Assembly: GCF_000151205.2 (NCBI RefSeq)
Contig: NC_016051.1
Coordinates: forward strand, 1,302,001-1,366,000
Source: Thermococcus sp. AM4
GTDB lineage: Archaea; Methanobacteriota_B; Thermococci; Thermococcales; Thermococcaceae
DNA length: 64,000 bases
Direction of reading: 5' to 3'
The position numbers were made by a program, and so were the translations under genes. How positions within the stretch are numbered: position 1 is the stretch's first letter; each line of letters starts with the position of its first letter. The notes beneath the pieces were generated by a model, which saw only the letters and a program-made list of their open reading frames with translations, had not been told where the DNA came from and ran no database searches. Shown in pieces: positions 18,944-29,101 of the stretch.

Positions 18944-19396
18944 ATGAAGGTTAAGGTCATCATCGATGGAAGGGAGTACGAGGTTGAGGTTGAAGAGCTC
19001 TCGGGTGGAAAGTTCAGGGTCAGCTTCGAGGGCAAGAGCTACGAGGTCAAGGCCGAAGGGCTGGGAATAGCGCTCCCGAGCGTTCCCGAAACTGCCAGCG
19101 CTCCGGTTTCTGCTCCGGCTCCTGCGTCGGTTCCTGTCTCCGCTCCGGCGCCGGCTCCTTCGCCTGCCCCCGCGAGTGCCTCGCCCAACACAGTTACCGC
19201 CCCAATGCCGGGTAAGATTCTCAGGGTCCTCGTGAGCGAGGGGCAGGAAGTCAAGACTGGCCAGGGTTTGGTTGTGCTTGAGGCCATGAAGATGGAGAAC
19301 GAGATTCCGGCTCCGAAAGATGGCGTTGTGAAGAAAATCTACGTGAAGGAAGGGGACACCGTGAACACCGGCGACCCACTCGTAGAACTCGGGTGA
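18944..19396 (+). CDS. mmdC: Biotin carboxyl carrier subunit (gamma)
   Basis: 150 residues: an N-terminal strand-rich domain ([18 protein letters not shown]), an Ala/Pro-rich flexible linker (about residues 50-80), and a C-terminal biotinyl domain. The biotinylation site is EAMKMEN, with Lys near residue 117. It shuttles carboxyl groups between alpha and the membrane beta subunit. The start at ATG 18944 follows GGTGA; in-frame GTGs at 18935 and 18938 overlap the preceding stop and are weaker. Confidence 0.92.
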   Translation: MKVKVIIDGREYEVEVEELSGGKFRVSFEGKSYEVKAEGLGIALPSVPETASAPVSAPAPASVPVSAPAPAPSPAPASASPNTVTAPMPGKILRVLVSEGQEVKTGQGLVVLEAMKMENEIPAPKDGVVKKIYVKEGDTVNTGDPLVELG

Positions 19397-19401
19397 TTGC
19401 C

Positions 19402-20541
19402 ATGGCGACGTTCGTGGACTTCCTGAGCACGATGGGCCTGCTCCACCTCACGGTAGGGAACCTCATCATGATCGCAGTGGGCCTGACGCTGGTTTACCTG
19501 GCCATACGCTACGAGATGGAGCCGCTGCTTCTGCTCCCGATAGGAATAACAGCGGTGCTCGTTAACCTTCCGCTCAACGGCATAGCCAACTGTTCAACCG
19601 TTGGGCCGCTCTGCCACCACCCGGGCCTGCTCGACATAGTCTACCACTACCTCATCAAGACGGAGATAGTGCCGCTCCTCATATTCTTCGGCCTCGGGGC
19701 GATGACCGACTTCGGACCGCTAATCGCTGACCCCAAGACAGCGCTCCTCGGTGCTGCCGCCCAGATAGGCGTCTTCGTGGCGATGCTTACGGCCCTCGCG
19801 CTGGGCTTCAACATACACGAGGCCGCTTCAATAGGAATCATCGGCGGTGCAGACGGACCGACGACGATTTATCTGACCACCAAGCTCGCGCCCCAGATAC
19901 TCGCCGCGACAGCGGTAGCAGCCTACAGCTACATGAGCTTGGTTCCATTGATTCAGCCGCCCATCATAAAGGCCCTCACCAGCCCGGAGGAGAGACGCAT
20001 AAGGATGGAGCAGTTGAGGCCAGTTTCAAAGCGCGAGAAAATCCTCTTCCCGATAGTCACGATGATAGTCATAGGCCTGCTCGTCCCCAGCGCGGCACCG
20101 CTGATAGGAATGCTCATGATGGGCAACCTCTTCCGCGAGAGCGGCGTGGTTCCAAGGCTCACCAAGGCCGCTCAGGAGGAGCTCATGAACATCGTGACGA
20201 TATTCCTCGGCCTCGGCGTCGGCTCGACGATGAGAGCGGAGAGCTTCCTCACAGCCCAGACGCTCATGATCCTCGGCCTCGGTGTGGTCGCCTTTGCCAG
20301 CGCCACCGCCGGTGGAGTGCTCTTCGGAAAGCTCATGATGAAGCTCTCTGGAGGCAAAATAAACCCGATGATTGGAGCGGCCGGTGTTTCAGCGGTTCCG
20401 ATGAGCGCGCGCGTTGTCCAGAGGCTGGCCAGCGAAGAAGACCCAGGCAACTTCATCCTCATGCACGCCATGGGTCCGAACGTTGCCGGCGTCATTGGAA
20501 CGGCCGTCGTCGCCGGGGTCTTCCTCGCGCTCCTCGGCTGA
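19402..20541 (+). CDS. mmdB: Na+-pumping decarboxylase beta subunit
   Basis: 379-residue polytopic membrane protein of the OadB/MmdB family, which decarboxylates carboxybiotin and exports Na+. About nine hydrophobic segments are seen, with the signatures [28 protein letters not shown] (containing the Na+-site Asp) and [13 protein letters not shown] near the C terminus. ATG 19402 follows GGGTGATT with good spacing; a GTG at 19393 overlaps the gamma stop. It is the last gene of the operon, followed by a T-rich terminator. Confidence 0.92.
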   Translation: MATFVDFLSTMGLLHLTVGNLIMIAVGLTLVYLAIRYEMEPLLLLPIGITAVLVNLPLNGIANCSTVGPLCHHPGLLDIVYHYLIKTEIVPLLIFFGLGAMTDFGPLIADPKTALLGAAAQIGVFVAMLTALALGFNIHEAASIGIIGGADGPTTIYLTTKLAPQILAATAVAAYSYMSLVPLIQPPIIKALTSPEERRIRMEQLRPVSKREKILFPIVTMIVIGLLVPSAAPLIGMLMMGNLFRESGVVPRLTKAAQEELMNIVTIFLGLGVGSTMRAESFLTAQTLMILGLGVVAFASATAGGVLFGKLMMKLSGGKINPMIGAAGVSAVPMSARVVQRLASEEDPGNFILMHAMGPNVAGVIGTAVVAGVFLALLG

Positions 20542-20543
20542 CG

Positions 20544-20549
20544 TTTTTT
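20544..20549 (+). terminator. Oligo-T terminator after the decarboxylase operon
   Basis: T6 immediately after the mmdB stop, followed by further T-rich sequence to 20563. Confidence 0.45.
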
Positions 20550-20568
20550 CCGTTTCCTTTTCTAAAAC

Positions 20569-20577
20569 CTTAAATAG
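20569..20577 (+). promoter_or_regulatory. TATA box of the CBS gene
   Basis: cttaaatag lies 34-42 bases upstream of the ATG at 20611, leaving a short leader with GGTGGTGAGG. Confidence 0.5.
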
Positions 20578-20610
20578 GGGGACACCGTCTTAGGTTAAGC
20601 GGTGGTGAGG

Positions 20611-21456
20611 ATGAGGGTCAAGACAATAATGACCAAGGACCCTGTGGTTATCGAGCTTCCCGCAACGAGGGGTTATGCGCTCGAACTGTTTAAAAAGTAC
20701 AAGGTCAGGTCTTTTCCCGTTGTGAGCAAGAAAACCGGCCAGCTGGCCGGAATAATAAGCATCAAACGCGTTCTTCTCCATCCGGATGAGGACCAGCTCG
20801 CCATGCTCATAAGAAGGGAGGTGCCCGTCGTCAAACCCAACGACGACCTGAAGAAGGCCGTCAGGAAGATGCTGGAAATGGACTACCGCCGCGTCGTCGT
20901 TGTGGACGATGACGGTAAGGTCGTCGGCATACTCACCGTTGGGGACATCGTGAGGAGGTACCTGGCCAAAAACGAGAAGCTCAAGGACATAACGATCGAG
21001 CCCTATTACCAGAGGAACGTCAGCGTCGTGTGGCAGGGAACGCCGCTAAAGGCCGCGCTCAAGGCCCTTCTCCTGTGCAACGCCATGGCCATCCCGGTCA
21101 TAGACGACGAGGGCAACCTGGTGGGGATGGTGGACGAGACCGACATCCTCAAGGACAGCGAGGTCATCCGCGTCATGAAGCAGACGTCCCTCTCCGCGTC
21201 GAGCGAAGAAGACTGGATCCTCGAAAGCAATCCAACGCTCCTCTTCGAGAAAGCAGAGCTCCAGCTCCCGAAGAAGCCCGTGAAAGACATCATGAACCCC
21301 AACCTCATCGTCGCAACGCCCCACATGAGCGTCTACGACGTCGCTCAGAAGATGGTTCAGTACCACATCGAGCAGCTGCCGGTCATCAAAGGGGAAGGCG
21401 AGCTCGTCGGCATAGTCAGGGACATGGACATCATCAAGGTAATCCTCAACAAGTGA
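20611..21456 (+). CDS. Protein with four CBS domains
   Basis: 281 residues made of four CBS motifs in two Bateman pairs: VKTIMTKDPVVIELP, VPVVKPNDDLKKA, NVSVVWQGTPLKA and VKDIMNPNLIVATP, each followed by the sensor end (for example VVGILTVGDIVRRY). CBS pairs bind AMP, ATP or SAM and regulate a partner; no catalytic domain is fused here and the partner is unknown. ATG 20611 has GGTGGTGAGG directly upstream; the in-frame GTG at 20602 lies inside that ribosome site. Confidence 0.9.
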   Translation: MRVKTIMTKDPVVIELPATRGYALELFKKYKVRSFPVVSKKTGQLAGIISIKRVLLHPDEDQLAMLIRREVPVVKPNDDLKKAVRKMLEMDYRRVVVVDDDGKVVGILTVGDIVRRYLAKNEKLKDITIEPYYQRNVSVVWQGTPLKAALKALLLCNAMAIPVIDDEGNLVGMVDETDILKDSEVIRVMKQTSLSASSEEDWILESNPTLLFEKAELQLPKKPVKDIMNPNLIVATPHMSVYDVAQKMVQYHIEQLPVIKGEGELVGIVRDMDIIKVILNK

Positions 21457-21492
21457 TTTAAGCTTCCCCTCCTTTTCTATTCCGGTGGTTGG

Positions 21493-22491
21493 ATGGAGGT
21501 AAGGGTCAGTCTCTTCGGCTTCGGCAACGTTGGCAGAGCCGTTGCTCGCGTTTTGATTGAAAAGGAGCGCTTTTTCCGGGAGAAATACGGTTTGTCCTTC
21601 AGGGTCGTCAGCGTCTCCGACACGAGCGGAACCGTGTGGCTTCCCGAGGGCATCGATTTGAGCGAGGCCCTCCTCGTCAAGGAGAACTTTGGAAAGCTCA
21701 GTAAATGGACCAACGACTACGAGGTCTACAACTTCTCGCCGGCCGAGGCGGTTAAAGAGATTGAGGCCGATGTGATTATTGACGTGACCAACGATAGAAA
21801 CGCCCACTTCTGGCATTTGGAGGCGCTGAGGGACGGGAAGGCCGTCGTTACGAGCAACAAGCCCCCGCTGGCGTTCCACTACGCGGAGCTAATCGGAGAA
21901 GCCGAGCGGAGAGGTCTGCCCTACCTTTTCGAGGCAACTGTTATGGCCGGGACGCCAATCATCGGGCTCCTCCGCGAGAACCTGCTCGGCGACACGGTAA
22001 GGAGAATAAAGGCCGTCCTGAACGCGACGACGACGTTCATACTCTCCAGGATGGAACAGGGGATTGACTTCGAGAGGGCAGTGAAGCAGGCGCAGGAGCT
22101 TGGCATAGCGGAGCGCGACCCGAGCAACGACGTCCTCGGAATTGACGTCGGCTATAAAGCCACAATTCTCCACTGCGTTGCCTTCGGGCCGATTACCTTC
22201 GACGAGATTACCGTCAAGGGCATCGCGGAGGTTACGGTTGACGAGGTTAAGAGGGCCCTCGCAAAGGGAAAGAGGAGTAGGCTCGTCGCGACAATCGAGG
22301 AAAATAACGTTAAGGTCGTCCCGGAAGAGGTTTCAGGCCCTCTCGCCGTTTCGAGCAACGAGAACGTGGCGTTAATAGAAACCGACCTTCTGGGAGAGCT
22401 TCTGGTTAAGGGGGCCGGCGCCGGGCTCAAAGAGACGGCGAGCGGGGTCGTGAGCGACCTCGTGAAGGCATCGCTGGGGCTTAGGAAATAG
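21493..22491 (+). CDS. hom: Homoserine dehydrogenase
   Basis: 332 residues. It reduces aspartate semialdehyde to homoserine for threonine and methionine synthesis. The Rossmann motif is LFGFGNVGRAVA at the N terminus, with the family signatures VTSNKPPLAFHY (about 115-127) and ATVMAGTPIIGLLR. The C-terminal catalytic part has DVLGIDVGYKATIL and GAGAGLKETASGV. No ACT domain is fused, so this is the short archaeal form. GGTGG precedes the ATG. It lies 36 bases after the CBS gene. Confidence 0.92.
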   Translation: MEVRVSLFGFGNVGRAVARVLIEKERFFREKYGLSFRVVSVSDTSGTVWLPEGIDLSEALLVKENFGKLSKWTNDYEVYNFSPAEAVKEIEADVIIDVTNDRNAHFWHLEALRDGKAVVTSNKPPLAFHYAELIGEAERRGLPYLFEATVMAGTPIIGLLRENLLGDTVRRIKAVLNATTTFILSRMEQGIDFERAVKQAQELGIAERDPSNDVLGIDVGYKATILHCVAFGPITFDEITVKGIAEVTVDEVKRALAKGKRSRLVATIEENNVKVVPEEVSGPLAVSSNENVALIETDLLGELLVKGAGAGLKETASGVVSDLVKASLGLRK

Positions 22492-22537
22492 GCCAAACCT
22501 TTTTATTCCATTCTTCGAGGGTTCGCCAGGTGAAAGC

Positions 22538-23062
22538 ATGGAGCACGTCATAGCGCTCCACCAGGTTTACGCCGAGCTGATATTCAGGGGCCTCAAAACG
22601 GTCGAGGTCAGGAAGAGGAAGGCCTTCGACGAGGGTGACCTGGTGTTCCTCTACATAGCGCGGGGAAACCCCTACGAGTTGAGGGACACGCTGAGGAGGC
22701 TCAACCTTCACGAGGAGCAGACGCTAACCCAGAGGGGGACAATCGCTGGAGGCTTTGAGGTCGGCGAGGTGATAAAGGCCGACCTCGAGACCCTCTGGGA
22801 GATGGCGAAGGAGACGAGCGGTTTAACCCTTGTCCACGGTGAGAATGGGAAGAACTGGCTGGCCAACTACATCAAGGACTACGGCTACGTTTTCACAATC
22901 GAAAGGCCGTTCCTCTTCAAGGAACCGATGAGCAGGGAGGAGATGAAGGAGCGCTACGGAATCCACGTCGAGGGCATAATCCACCTCTCAAGGAAGACGA
23001 GAAAGCCGTGGGTTAGGGCTCTAATCGAGGATTTGCTCACGAGGGACTACTTCTACCCCTGA
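22538..23062 (+). CDS. PUA/ASCH-like protein (DUF365 type)
   Basis: 174 residues. The N-terminal ALHQVYAELIFRGLKTVEVRKR is the ASCH/PUA-like signature (ligand loop with conserved Lys and Arg), followed by DLVFLYIARGNPYEL and GGFEVGEVIKADLE. The fold is expected to bind RNA or a nucleotide-like ligand. I believe it belongs to the archaeal DUF365 group; no activity is known to me. The upstream gap has an AT-rich element (cctttttattcc) and GGTGAAAGC. It converges with the ZPR1-like gene and overlaps it by ten bases. Confidence 0.65.
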   Translation: MEHVIALHQVYAELIFRGLKTVEVRKRKAFDEGDLVFLYIARGNPYELRDTLRRLNLHEEQTLTQRGTIAGGFEVGEVIKADLETLWEMAKETSGLTLVHGENGKNWLANYIKDYGYVFTIERPFLFKEPMSREEMKERYGIHVEGIIHLSRKTRKPWVRALIEDLLTRDYFYP

Positions 23063-23763
23063 GCTTTTCCTTCATTGTCGCTTTCTTCCGTGTTGCTGTT
23101 CGGTTTTCCGTTCTCTGCCCCCTCAAGCTCCTCCGGGTTAACTATCTGGTAAGGCCCGAGGCTCAGCTTCTGGATTTCCTCCTCGGTTAGGAGCCTGCTC
23201 TTGACCTTCTCGCCTATGAGCGCACTGTTGCCGAGGGGGTCGGCTATCTTCACCGTCAGCGGTTTCTTCCCTTCCTTGACGTCCTCGATGTACTGGAGTA
23301 TCTCGTCGGCCTTCTTCACGGCCTCTTCGTCGCCCTCCTGCTTCCTGAACTCCCTCGCCATCAGGAGCGTTTCGCGAACACGCTCAAGTACTCCCTCAAC
23401 GTTGGTGACGAAGCCCTCAGCGGCCGGTCCGGGTTCAATCTTGACGCCTATCTCCTCCAGCTCTATGGTTCCGCTCTTGCTCCTGACGACGCGGGTGAAG
23501 AGGTCCTTCTCGTTTTCGACCTTAACCGTGTAGAGCTTTGGCGGCCTGTCCTCGAGTATCATGACGTCCGCGTTTCTATAGCCGCACTTCTCGCAGATTA
23601 TCGTGCTCTCCATGACCTTGCCGAAGTAGGGAATCTCGTGGATGTGCTGAATGGCCTTGAGCGTGTTCTTTCCACCGCAGATGGGACAATCACCGAGACT
23701 TATGACATGAACCTCGCCGAGTTCGGGCTTAACCTCAACCTTCTCTCCTTTCTTCTCTCCCAT
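23053..23763 (-). CDS. ZPR1-related zinc finger protein
   Basis: 236 residues. The N-terminal C4 zinc finger (CPICGGKNTLKAI ... CEKCGYRN) is followed by the ZPR1 alpha/beta domain with DLFTRVVRSKSGTIELEEIG and GFVTNVEGVL. ZPR1 proteins in eukaryotes bind eEF1A; archaeal members usually have one finger and an unknown partner. The C-terminal 30 residues are acidic and Asn/Glu-rich. The start at 23763 is six bases after GGTG; the ATG at 23769 is too close to it. Confidence 0.82.
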   Translation of the reverse strand: MGEKKGEKVEVKPELGEVHVISLGDCPICGGKNTLKAIQHIHEIPYFGKVMESTIICEKCGYRNADVMILEDRPPKLYTVKVENEKDLFTRVVRSKSGTIELEEIGVKIEPGPAAEGFVTNVEGVLERVRETLLMAREFRKQEGDEEAVKKADEILQYIEDVKEGKKPLTVKIADPLGNSALIGEKVKSRLLTEEEIQKLSLGPYQIVNPEELEGAENGKPNSNTEESDNEGKAQG

Positions 23764-23841
23764 CAGCATCACCGAAAAAAGTACCAAAACCGGTTTATAA
23801 AGATAAGGTAGCAGAAAAATCGGAGAAATCCGGGACGAGGA

Positions 23842-24255
23842 TCATTTGGCAATCTTAACGTCCTCAGGGGTGAGGAGAAGCCTTATCTCCGCCTTACAGA
23901 CCTTGACGACCTGTCCGCCCAGGGCAGCGGTCATGCCCTTGATCTGCTCAACGACCTTCTCCAGGATCTCCGGTTTTATCTCGAGGGGGCTCAGATCGAC
24001 GAGAACGAGGTTGCCCTCCTGGAGTTCCTCGGAGATCCTCTCGAGATCGGAGTAGCTCGTGACCACGATCTTCTTCACGTATTTGAAGTGGGGTTTTACT
24101 ATCTCCCTGGCGAGAACGTCCTCCTCAAGGGGGATGACCTCAACGTCCCTCGGCAGGGGCTTCTCCTCCTTCTTCGCCACGGCCTCTTTGACGGCCTCGG
24201 GCTTCTTCTTGGGTTTTTTCTCCTCCTTTTTGAGAATGCTATCGAACAGGCCCAT
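23842..24255 (-). CDS. sepF: SepF-like cell division protein
   Basis: 137 residues. The short N-terminal membrane-binding helix MGLFDSILKK is followed by a Lys/Glu-rich linker and then the SepF core (VIPLEEDVLAREIV, LVDLSPLEIKPEILEKVVEQIKG, ALGGQVVKVC). Archaeal SepF anchors FtsZ to the membrane. The start is the ATG at 24255 with GGGGTGA upstream. TATA-like elements lie near 24295-24302 and 24312-24319. Confidence 0.85.
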   Translation of the reverse strand: MGLFDSILKKEEKKPKKKPEAVKEAVAKKEEKPLPRDVEVIPLEEDVLAREIVKPHFKYVKKIVVTSYSDLERISEELQEGNLVLVDLSPLEIKPEILEKVVEQIKGMTAALGGQVVKVCKAEIRLLLTPEDVKIAK

Positions 24256-24345
24256 ATTTTTCACCCCGGGGTTTGATCGTAACGAAGGCTGAACTTTTAT
24301 GCACCTCAATGTTTATATCTCTTTCCCAAAGGAAAAAGTTGGGAA

Positions 24346-25167
24346 TCAGGAAGCCGAACCAACGGCCTCGAGCAGGATCTTCCTCAGTTCATCGGCCTTC
24401 TTGAGGGCCGTGTCAATGGCGTACATAACCTCCTCGAGCTTGAAGCTCCCGCCTTCGCCCTTCTGAACCGCCGAGATGTGGCCGGTTTCGTCGGTCGTTA
24501 TCGTTATCCTGCTGTCCATCACGGTTTCCTCGTCGAGGTTCGGATCGACGATAATACTCGAACCGATCTTGGCGAATGTTACGGGGAGGGGAATGCGCCT
24601 CACCGGCAGGGGCTCGTACTCGTCGAGCTTGACTATCTCGCCAGTTTCCTCGTTGTACTCGACCTTGGGAACCCGGGTCGTCAGCAGGGCCGCCATCGCG
24701 GCCAGACCTGTGGCGTCGAAGAGGTTTCCATCGTGGTCCAAAACGTGAACGTCTATGAACACAACCCTGACGAGCTTACCGGGCACGATAACGAGCTTCT
24801 CAAGCTCAACGGCCTGGCTCTCCCTGATACCCCTGTCAATGACGCGGGCGAGCTCTATCGCCCTTTCATCCGGCGGGCCAGGTTCAAACGTTGGCGAGGC
24901 AAGGGGAACCAGCTCCACGTTGGTCGTCATGACACCCCTGTCCGGGAGATCCGGGAAGGGTTCCCCAACGTCGACCTTTATTCCAACGAGAACTCTCGTA
25001 CCACCGAGTCTGACCCACGCCGAGCCCTCGGCCTTCTCGATGAAGCCCGTCTTTATCTCGATGTCCCTGTACTCCTCGAAGGAGCGGCCGTCGATTCTCT
25101 TCCCCTCCTTGAGGAGGTTGAGTATCCTGTCCCTCATTATGCCGGCCATGACCTCAACGTCACTCAT
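24346..25167 (-). CDS. rrp42: Exosome subunit Rrp42
   Basis: 273-residue RNase PH-fold subunit. It lacks the catalytic residues of Rrp41 but forms the hexameric ring with it. Signatures: [51 protein letters not shown] and [23 protein letters not shown]. It is the last gene of the exosome operon and overlaps rrp41 by eight bases. Confidence 0.96.
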   Translation of the reverse strand: MSDVEVMAGIMRDRILNLLKEGKRIDGRSFEEYRDIEIKTGFIEKAEGSAWVRLGGTRVLVGIKVDVGEPFPDLPDRGVMTTNVELVPLASPTFEPGPPDERAIELARVIDRGIRESQAVELEKLVIVPGKLVRVVFIDVHVLDHDGNLFDATGLAAMAALLTTRVPKVEYNEETGEIVKLDEYEPLPVRRIPLPVTFAKIGSSIIVDPNLDEETVMDSRITITTDETGHISAVQKGEGGSFKLEEVMYAIDTALKKADELRKILLEAVGSAS

Positions 25168-25909
25168 CTCCCGCCACCTCCTGGGCGATCTTGAGGTACT
25201 TCTCCTTCAGAGCCTCCCTCTGCTTCTGGTAGACCGCCTTCGCGCCCTTTATCGCGAGCTTAACGGCCTCGATGAACTCCTCTTTGGTAAGGTAGCCGTC
25301 CATCTGAAGGAGCGTTATGTCGTTCTTGAGGGGCATTATGGCGACCGGAACGTCGGCCTCGCCGTAGTTGTCCTCGTCCTTGTTGAGGTCGAGGACTATC
25401 TCGCCGTCGATCTTTCCGGCGGCGCAAGCGGCAACGAGGTCCCTCATGGGGACGCCCGCATCCGCCAGGGCGAGGGACGCGGCCGTTATTCCGGCAACCC
25501 TAGTTCCCGCATCGGCCTGCAGAACCTCGATAAAAACATCGACGACAGTTCTCGGGAACATCTCGAGGATTAAGGCGGGCTCAAGCGCTCCCCTGATAAC
25601 CTTGCTTATTTCAACGCTCCTCCTGTCCGGGCCCGGCTTCTTCCTCTCCTCAACGCTGAAGGGAGCCATGTTGTAGCGGACGCGCAGAACGGCGGTATCT
25701 GGCCTTTGAAGGTGTTTCGGGTGGATTTCCCTTGGCCCGTAAACTGCCGCGAGTATCTTGTTCTTACCCCATTCGATGTAGGCGGAGCCGTCGGCGTTCT
25801 TCAGAACACCGACCTCCATGTGGATTTTCCTCAGCTCGTACTTCTTCCTTCCGTCTATTCTCCTGCCGTTCTCATCGATGAGCTTCAAACCCTCTGGCCT
25901 ACCCATCAT
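25160..25909 (-). CDS. rrp41: Exosome catalytic subunit Rrp41
   Basis: 249-residue phosphorolytic 3'-5' exoribonuclease subunit. It has [34 protein letters not shown], the Arg-rich RNA-binding segment [18 protein letters not shown], and [22 protein letters not shown] with the catalytic Asp region [21 protein letters not shown]. It overlaps rrp4 by four bases and rrp42 by eight, which fits a coupled operon. Confidence 0.97.
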   Translation of the reverse strand: MMGRPEGLKLIDENGRRIDGRKKYELRKIHMEVGVLKNADGSAYIEWGKNKILAAVYGPREIHPKHLQRPDTAVLRVRYNMAPFSVEERKKPGPDRRSVEISKVIRGALEPALILEMFPRTVVDVFIEVLQADAGTRVAGITAASLALADAGVPMRDLVAACAAGKIDGEIVLDLNKDEDNYGEADVPVAIMPLKNDITLLQMDGYLTKEEFIEAVKLAIKGAKAVYQKQREALKEKYLKIAQEVAGDE

Positions 25910-26670
25910 TTTCCTTCACCCTCGTCGTTCTCATCAAGCTGGGGTATCTCCTCGATCACTCCCCTCTCCTTGAGGTCCCTGAGCCGGGAGAGGAGGAACT
26001 CCTTAACCCTGTCGGTGAGTCCCTGGGTGTGGCTCTCGCGGTCAACCTTGAGGATAGCCTCCACGGCCAGCTTTTCGAGCTCGTCGTTCTTGCCGCTCAC
26101 CCAGACCCAGCCGTTCTGGCCCACTATGATCCTCGTTCCGGTCAGCTTCTTGATCATGTTGATCATCGAGCCTCCCTTTCCGATGACCCTCGGAACCTTG
26201 GACGGGGTTATCGTGACGAGCTGACCTCCCCTCAGCGGGCCGCCCTTGAAGGGCATGCCCTTGGTCGTCAGGTCGATCTGGTTGACCTCGTTGTAGGCCT
26301 TGATCTTCGCGTAGATTATGTCACCGATGTCGTAGATCTTCCTCAGATCGGTTTTGAGCAGGTCTATGCGCTCCTCAACTGCATCTTGAACGCGAAGGTT
26401 GGCCTGGTACGGCGCTCCGATGTCAACGGTCCAGTTGGAGAACCTGACGTCCACGATCTTTCCGAGGACGTTGTCACCGACCTCGGGTATGTATGGTCCC
26501 TCAAGGGGTATAACCCGTATAAGGTCTCCCCTGACCTCAACAAGTCCTACCACAGTCGAGTATATCCTGTTCCCTTCTCTGAAGGTTCCTCTTCCGTTCT
26601 TAAAGGGTCCCTGGGCCAACAGCGTCCCGGGAACCACTAACTCCCTTGGTTTTACAAAAATCCTCCTCAT
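25906..26670 (-). CDS. rrp4: Exosome RNA-binding cap subunit Rrp4
   Basis: 254 residues in three parts: an N-terminal domain ([17 protein letters not shown]), an S1 domain ([22 protein letters not shown]) and a KH domain ([21 protein letters not shown]). It caps the Rrp41/Rrp42 ring and feeds RNA into it. The start overlaps the SBDS stop by four bases. Confidence 0.96.
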   Translation of the reverse strand: MRRIFVKPRELVVPGTLLAQGPFKNGRGTFREGNRIYSTVVGLVEVRGDLIRVIPLEGPYIPEVGDNVLGKIVDVRFSNWTVDIGAPYQANLRVQDAVEERIDLLKTDLRKIYDIGDIIYAKIKAYNEVNQIDLTTKGMPFKGGPLRGGQLVTITPSKVPRVIGKGGSMINMIKKLTGTRIIVGQNGWVWVSGKNDELEKLAVEAILKVDRESHTQGLTDRVKEFLLSRLRDLKERGVIEEIPQLDENDEGEGK

Positions 26671-27377
26671 AGGCCCTTCCTCTCTATCAGTTTGGTAATC
26701 GCGGTGCCCTTGGTAAGGGCGTTGAGTTTCTCATAAAACTCCTCCTCTATTCCCCCGGGAATCTCGATCAGGAACATCCACGAGCCGTCGCTGGCCCACT
26801 CCTCCCTCTTTATGTTGCCGAACTTCCGCACTTCCCCGTAGGCCCTGCCGACGTAGTCGCTCGGTATCTTGACGGCTATGACCTTGACCTCAAGCTTTAT
26901 CGGGAGGAGAGGCCTTATCGCCTTTATCACCTTGGGAACCTGTGCCTCTGCATCCTTGAAGAGATCCACGTGAACTCCAGCCTCTTCCATTGCCCTGAGG
27001 ATCCTGTCGACTGGATGGGGATAGCCCGTCCTCGGATCAACTGCATGGCGGTGGATTATCGTCGCTATGTACTTCTTCTTGTCCTCGAGCATCTGCCTCC
27101 TCTGCTCAGCCGTCAGCTGAACCTCTCCCTTTCTCAGGATTATCTTGGCGACCTCGTATGGATCGCTCGTTCCAAATATCTTCTCCATCTCGTGCTCGCT
27201 GGCCTTGTCGCCCTTGTGGGCATCTTTGAAAACGTAAGGAGTGGCGAGGATCTCCTCTATGGGAACCTCCTTGCCCTCCTTGAAGTCCCTCGCGAGGTAG
27301 GGATCAACGAGTATCTCGAAGGTCTCGCCGTGGGTTTTGAGACGGGCGATGACGGCTTTATCCACGCTGATAGGCAT
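26667..27377 (-). CDS. SBDS ribosome maturation protein
   Basis: 236-residue orthologue of Shwachman-Bodian-Diamond protein, which works in late large-subunit maturation. The FYSH domain ([18 protein letters not shown]) is followed by the helical middle ([31 protein letters not shown]) and a ferredoxin-like C-terminal domain. Co-location with the exosome and proteasome genes is the conserved archaeal superoperon. It lies 11 bases downstream of psmA. Confidence 0.96.
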   Translation of the reverse strand: MPISVDKAVIARLKTHGETFEILVDPYLARDFKEGKEVPIEEILATPYVFKDAHKGDKASEHEMEKIFGTSDPYEVAKIILRKGEVQLTAEQRRQMLEDKKKYIATIIHRHAVDPRTGYPHPVDRILRAMEEAGVHVDLFKDAEAQVPKVIKAIRPLLPIKLEVKVIAVKIPSDYVGRAYGEVRKFGNIKREEWASDGSWMFLIEIPGGIEEEFYEKLNALTKGTAITKLIERKGL

Positions 27378-27388
27378 CGCCCGTCACC

Positions 27389-28171
27389 TCAGTAGTTCTG
27401 ATCGAGCTCGGAGTAGTCTTCCCCGGTTTCCTCAACTTCCTCTTCCTTGATCTCCTCGAGGATCTCATTGAGGTACTTTGCAACCTCATCCTTATCAAGC
27501 TTTTTCCAGCGCTTCTCGTCGAGGGTTATGTAGGCGACCTCGATGCTCTCGGGACTGGGCTCCTCGAGGGTCTTTGCCAAAGCGAGTATGGCGAGCTTTA
27601 TGGCACCTTCCATGTCGATGTCGTCGCGGTAGTGCTCCTCGAAGATCGCCATCGCGGTGTTCCTGCCGCTTCCTATAGCGACAGCCTTCCATTCGAAATA
27701 GGCACCGCTCGGGTCGGTCTCGTAGAGCTCGGGCTTCTCGTTAACGCCCGCCATGAGCAAAGCGGCACCGAATGGCCTCACACCACCGTACTGGGTGTGG
27801 GCCTGCTTGAGGTCGCAGATTTTCTTCACCAGAACGGTGAGCGGAACGGGTTCGCCGTAGGTGAGGCGGTATATTTGAGCCTCCAGCCTGGCCCTGTCAA
27901 CGAGAACCCTCGCATCTGCTATTATGCCGCTCGGGGCGGCGGCGATGTGGTCGTCGATCTGGAAGATCTTCTCGTAACTGCTGGGTTCTATCAATCGGCT
28001 GGTTATCCTCTTCTCAACTGCCAAGACCACTCCGCCGTTCCACTTAACCCCGACCGCAGTCGCCCCGCGCTTCACTGCCTCCCTCGCGTAGTTTACCTGA
28101 AAGAGCCTTCCATCGGGGCTGAAAACGGTTATAGCCCTGTCGTAACCTGCCTGCGGCGGTACAAATGCCAC
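27389..28171 (-). CDS. psmA: 20S proteasome alpha subunit
   Basis: 260-residue alpha-type subunit that forms the outer rings and gate. It has the N-terminal gate motif [30 protein letters not shown], and the central [14 protein letters not shown]. The start is GTG at 28171, six bases after GGAGGTG, giving the usual [12 protein letters not shown] terminus. The ATG at 28177 abuts the ribosome site and is unlikely. It is the first gene of the SBDS-exosome operon. Confidence 0.96.
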   Translation of the reverse strand: MAFVPPQAGYDRAITVFSPDGRLFQVNYAREAVKRGATAVGVKWNGGVVLAVEKRITSRLIEPSSYEKIFQIDDHIAAAPSGIIADARVLVDRARLEAQIYRLTYGEPVPLTVLVKKICDLKQAHTQYGGVRPFGAALLMAGVNEKPELYETDPSGAYFEWKAVAIGSGRNTAMAIFEEHYRDDIDMEGAIKLAILALAKTLEEPSPESIEVAYITLDEKRWKKLDKDEVAKYLNEILEEIKEEEVEETGEDYSELDQNY

Positions 28172-28208
28172 ATCCATCACCTCCAACACTCATTTTTCGG
28201 CCCAATAA

Positions 28209-28448
28209 TTAAGCTTTTCTATCGGCGCCACCGAGGGCAATGAGGGCCATTCTCTGGGCCGTTCGCCTAGCCAGTTCGAGGGGGATCATAGCCAGGGGGA
28301 ACAGGATCGCCCCCAGAACGAGCGACGCCGAGCCAAAGGGCTTAAGGATGAGCAGTGCAAAGGCGGCGAGAAGCGTTAAGAGCCCGGCCATCATAAGCTT
28401 CCGGTACACCCTCTGGAGTTCGAGTATGTTTTCATCAACATCGCTCAC
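28209..28448 (-). CDS. Small two-helix membrane protein
   Basis: 79 residues with an N-terminal helix (ENILELQRVYRKL), two membrane segments (MAGLLTLLAAFALLIL and SASLVLGAILFPLAMIP), and a basic C-terminal tail. No family recognised. GTG 28448 is placed after GGTGGTGAAC. It sits between hit and psmA and may be transcribed with psmA, 37 bases away. Confidence 0.6.
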   Translation of the reverse strand: MSDVDENILELQRVYRKLMMAGLLTLLAAFALLILKPFGSASLVLGAILFPLAMIPLELARRTAQRMALIALGGADRKA

Positions 28449-28506
28449 GTTCACCACCGAAGACAAGGGTTAAATACACCGGTTTTAAGCCTTTGGGGGA
28501 TGCGCC

Positions 28507-28983
28507 ATGAAGTGCCCGTTCTGCGAGCCGAAGGAGGAGAACGTTCTCTACGAGGACGGACTCATCAGAATCCTCATAGACTCGTATCCAGCGAGCAGAG
28601 GCCATCTCCTCGTCGTTCCGAGGAGGCACGTTGAGAGGTGGGAGGATCTAATGGAGGAGGAGAAAACCGCCCTCCTGAAGGGAATGGAGCTGGCCATGAA
28701 GGTCCTCCGCGAGGCGCTCAAGCCGGACGCCTTTAACGTCGGCATGAACCTTGGAAAGGAAGCTGGCCAAACTGTTCCGCACCTGCACCTTCACGTTATC
28801 CCGCGCTGGAAGGGCGACAGCAAAAATCCGAGGGGCGGGGTTAGAAAGGCCGTTCTCGATCTGGAGGACGAGAACCTGAACCTCAAGGAGAGATGGATGA
28901 GGAACAGAATGAGCGAGGAGGAGCTTAAAAGGCTGAGGGAAGTGTTAAACTCGCTGATCGGGAACTTCTCAGATGAAAAGTGA
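28507..28983 (+). CDS. HIT-family nucleotide hydrolase
   Basis: 158 residues with the histidine triad QTVPHLHLHVIPR (about residues 88-100) and the N-terminal zinc-like CPFCEPKEENVLY. RGHLLVVPRRHVERWEDL fits nucleotide-binding HIT proteins. Family members hydrolyse AMP-lysine-type phosphoramidates or dinucleoside polyphosphates; the substrate here is not known. The gene is divergent from the small membrane protein, with a shared 58-base promoter region. Confidence 0.92.
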   Translation: MKCPFCEPKEENVLYEDGLIRILIDSYPASRGHLLVVPRRHVERWEDLMEEEKTALLKGMELAMKVLREALKPDAFNVGMNLGKEAGQTVPHLHLHVIPRWKGDSKNPRGGVRKAVLDLEDENLNLKERWMRNRMSEEELKRLREVLNSLIGNFSDEK

Positions 28984-29045
28984 ACACATTCATCAAAGTT
29001 TTTCATCTTAACCTTGCTCTAAGTTCTTTGGAACCATTACAGGAT

Positions 29046-29062
29046 CAAAAAACTTTTATGAA
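29046..29062 (+). promoter_or_regulatory. Promoter of the secreted metalloprotease cassette
   Basis: aaaaaacttttatgaaa contains an A-rich BRE-like stretch and a TATA-like element. A start of transcription about 25 bases downstream would leave a short leader with GGGGGTGA at 29089-29096. Confidence 0.5.
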
Positions 29063-29101
29063 AAAACGCCTAAGTAAATGAGAACAACGGGGGTGAAAGA
29101 A

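Noticed and set aside
28955-28992. Possible second C/D box sRNA on the minus strand (TTTGATGA followed by CTGA)
   Set aside because: The C to D' spacing is 17, too long, and no C' or D box follows in register. It also overlaps the end of the HIT gene.
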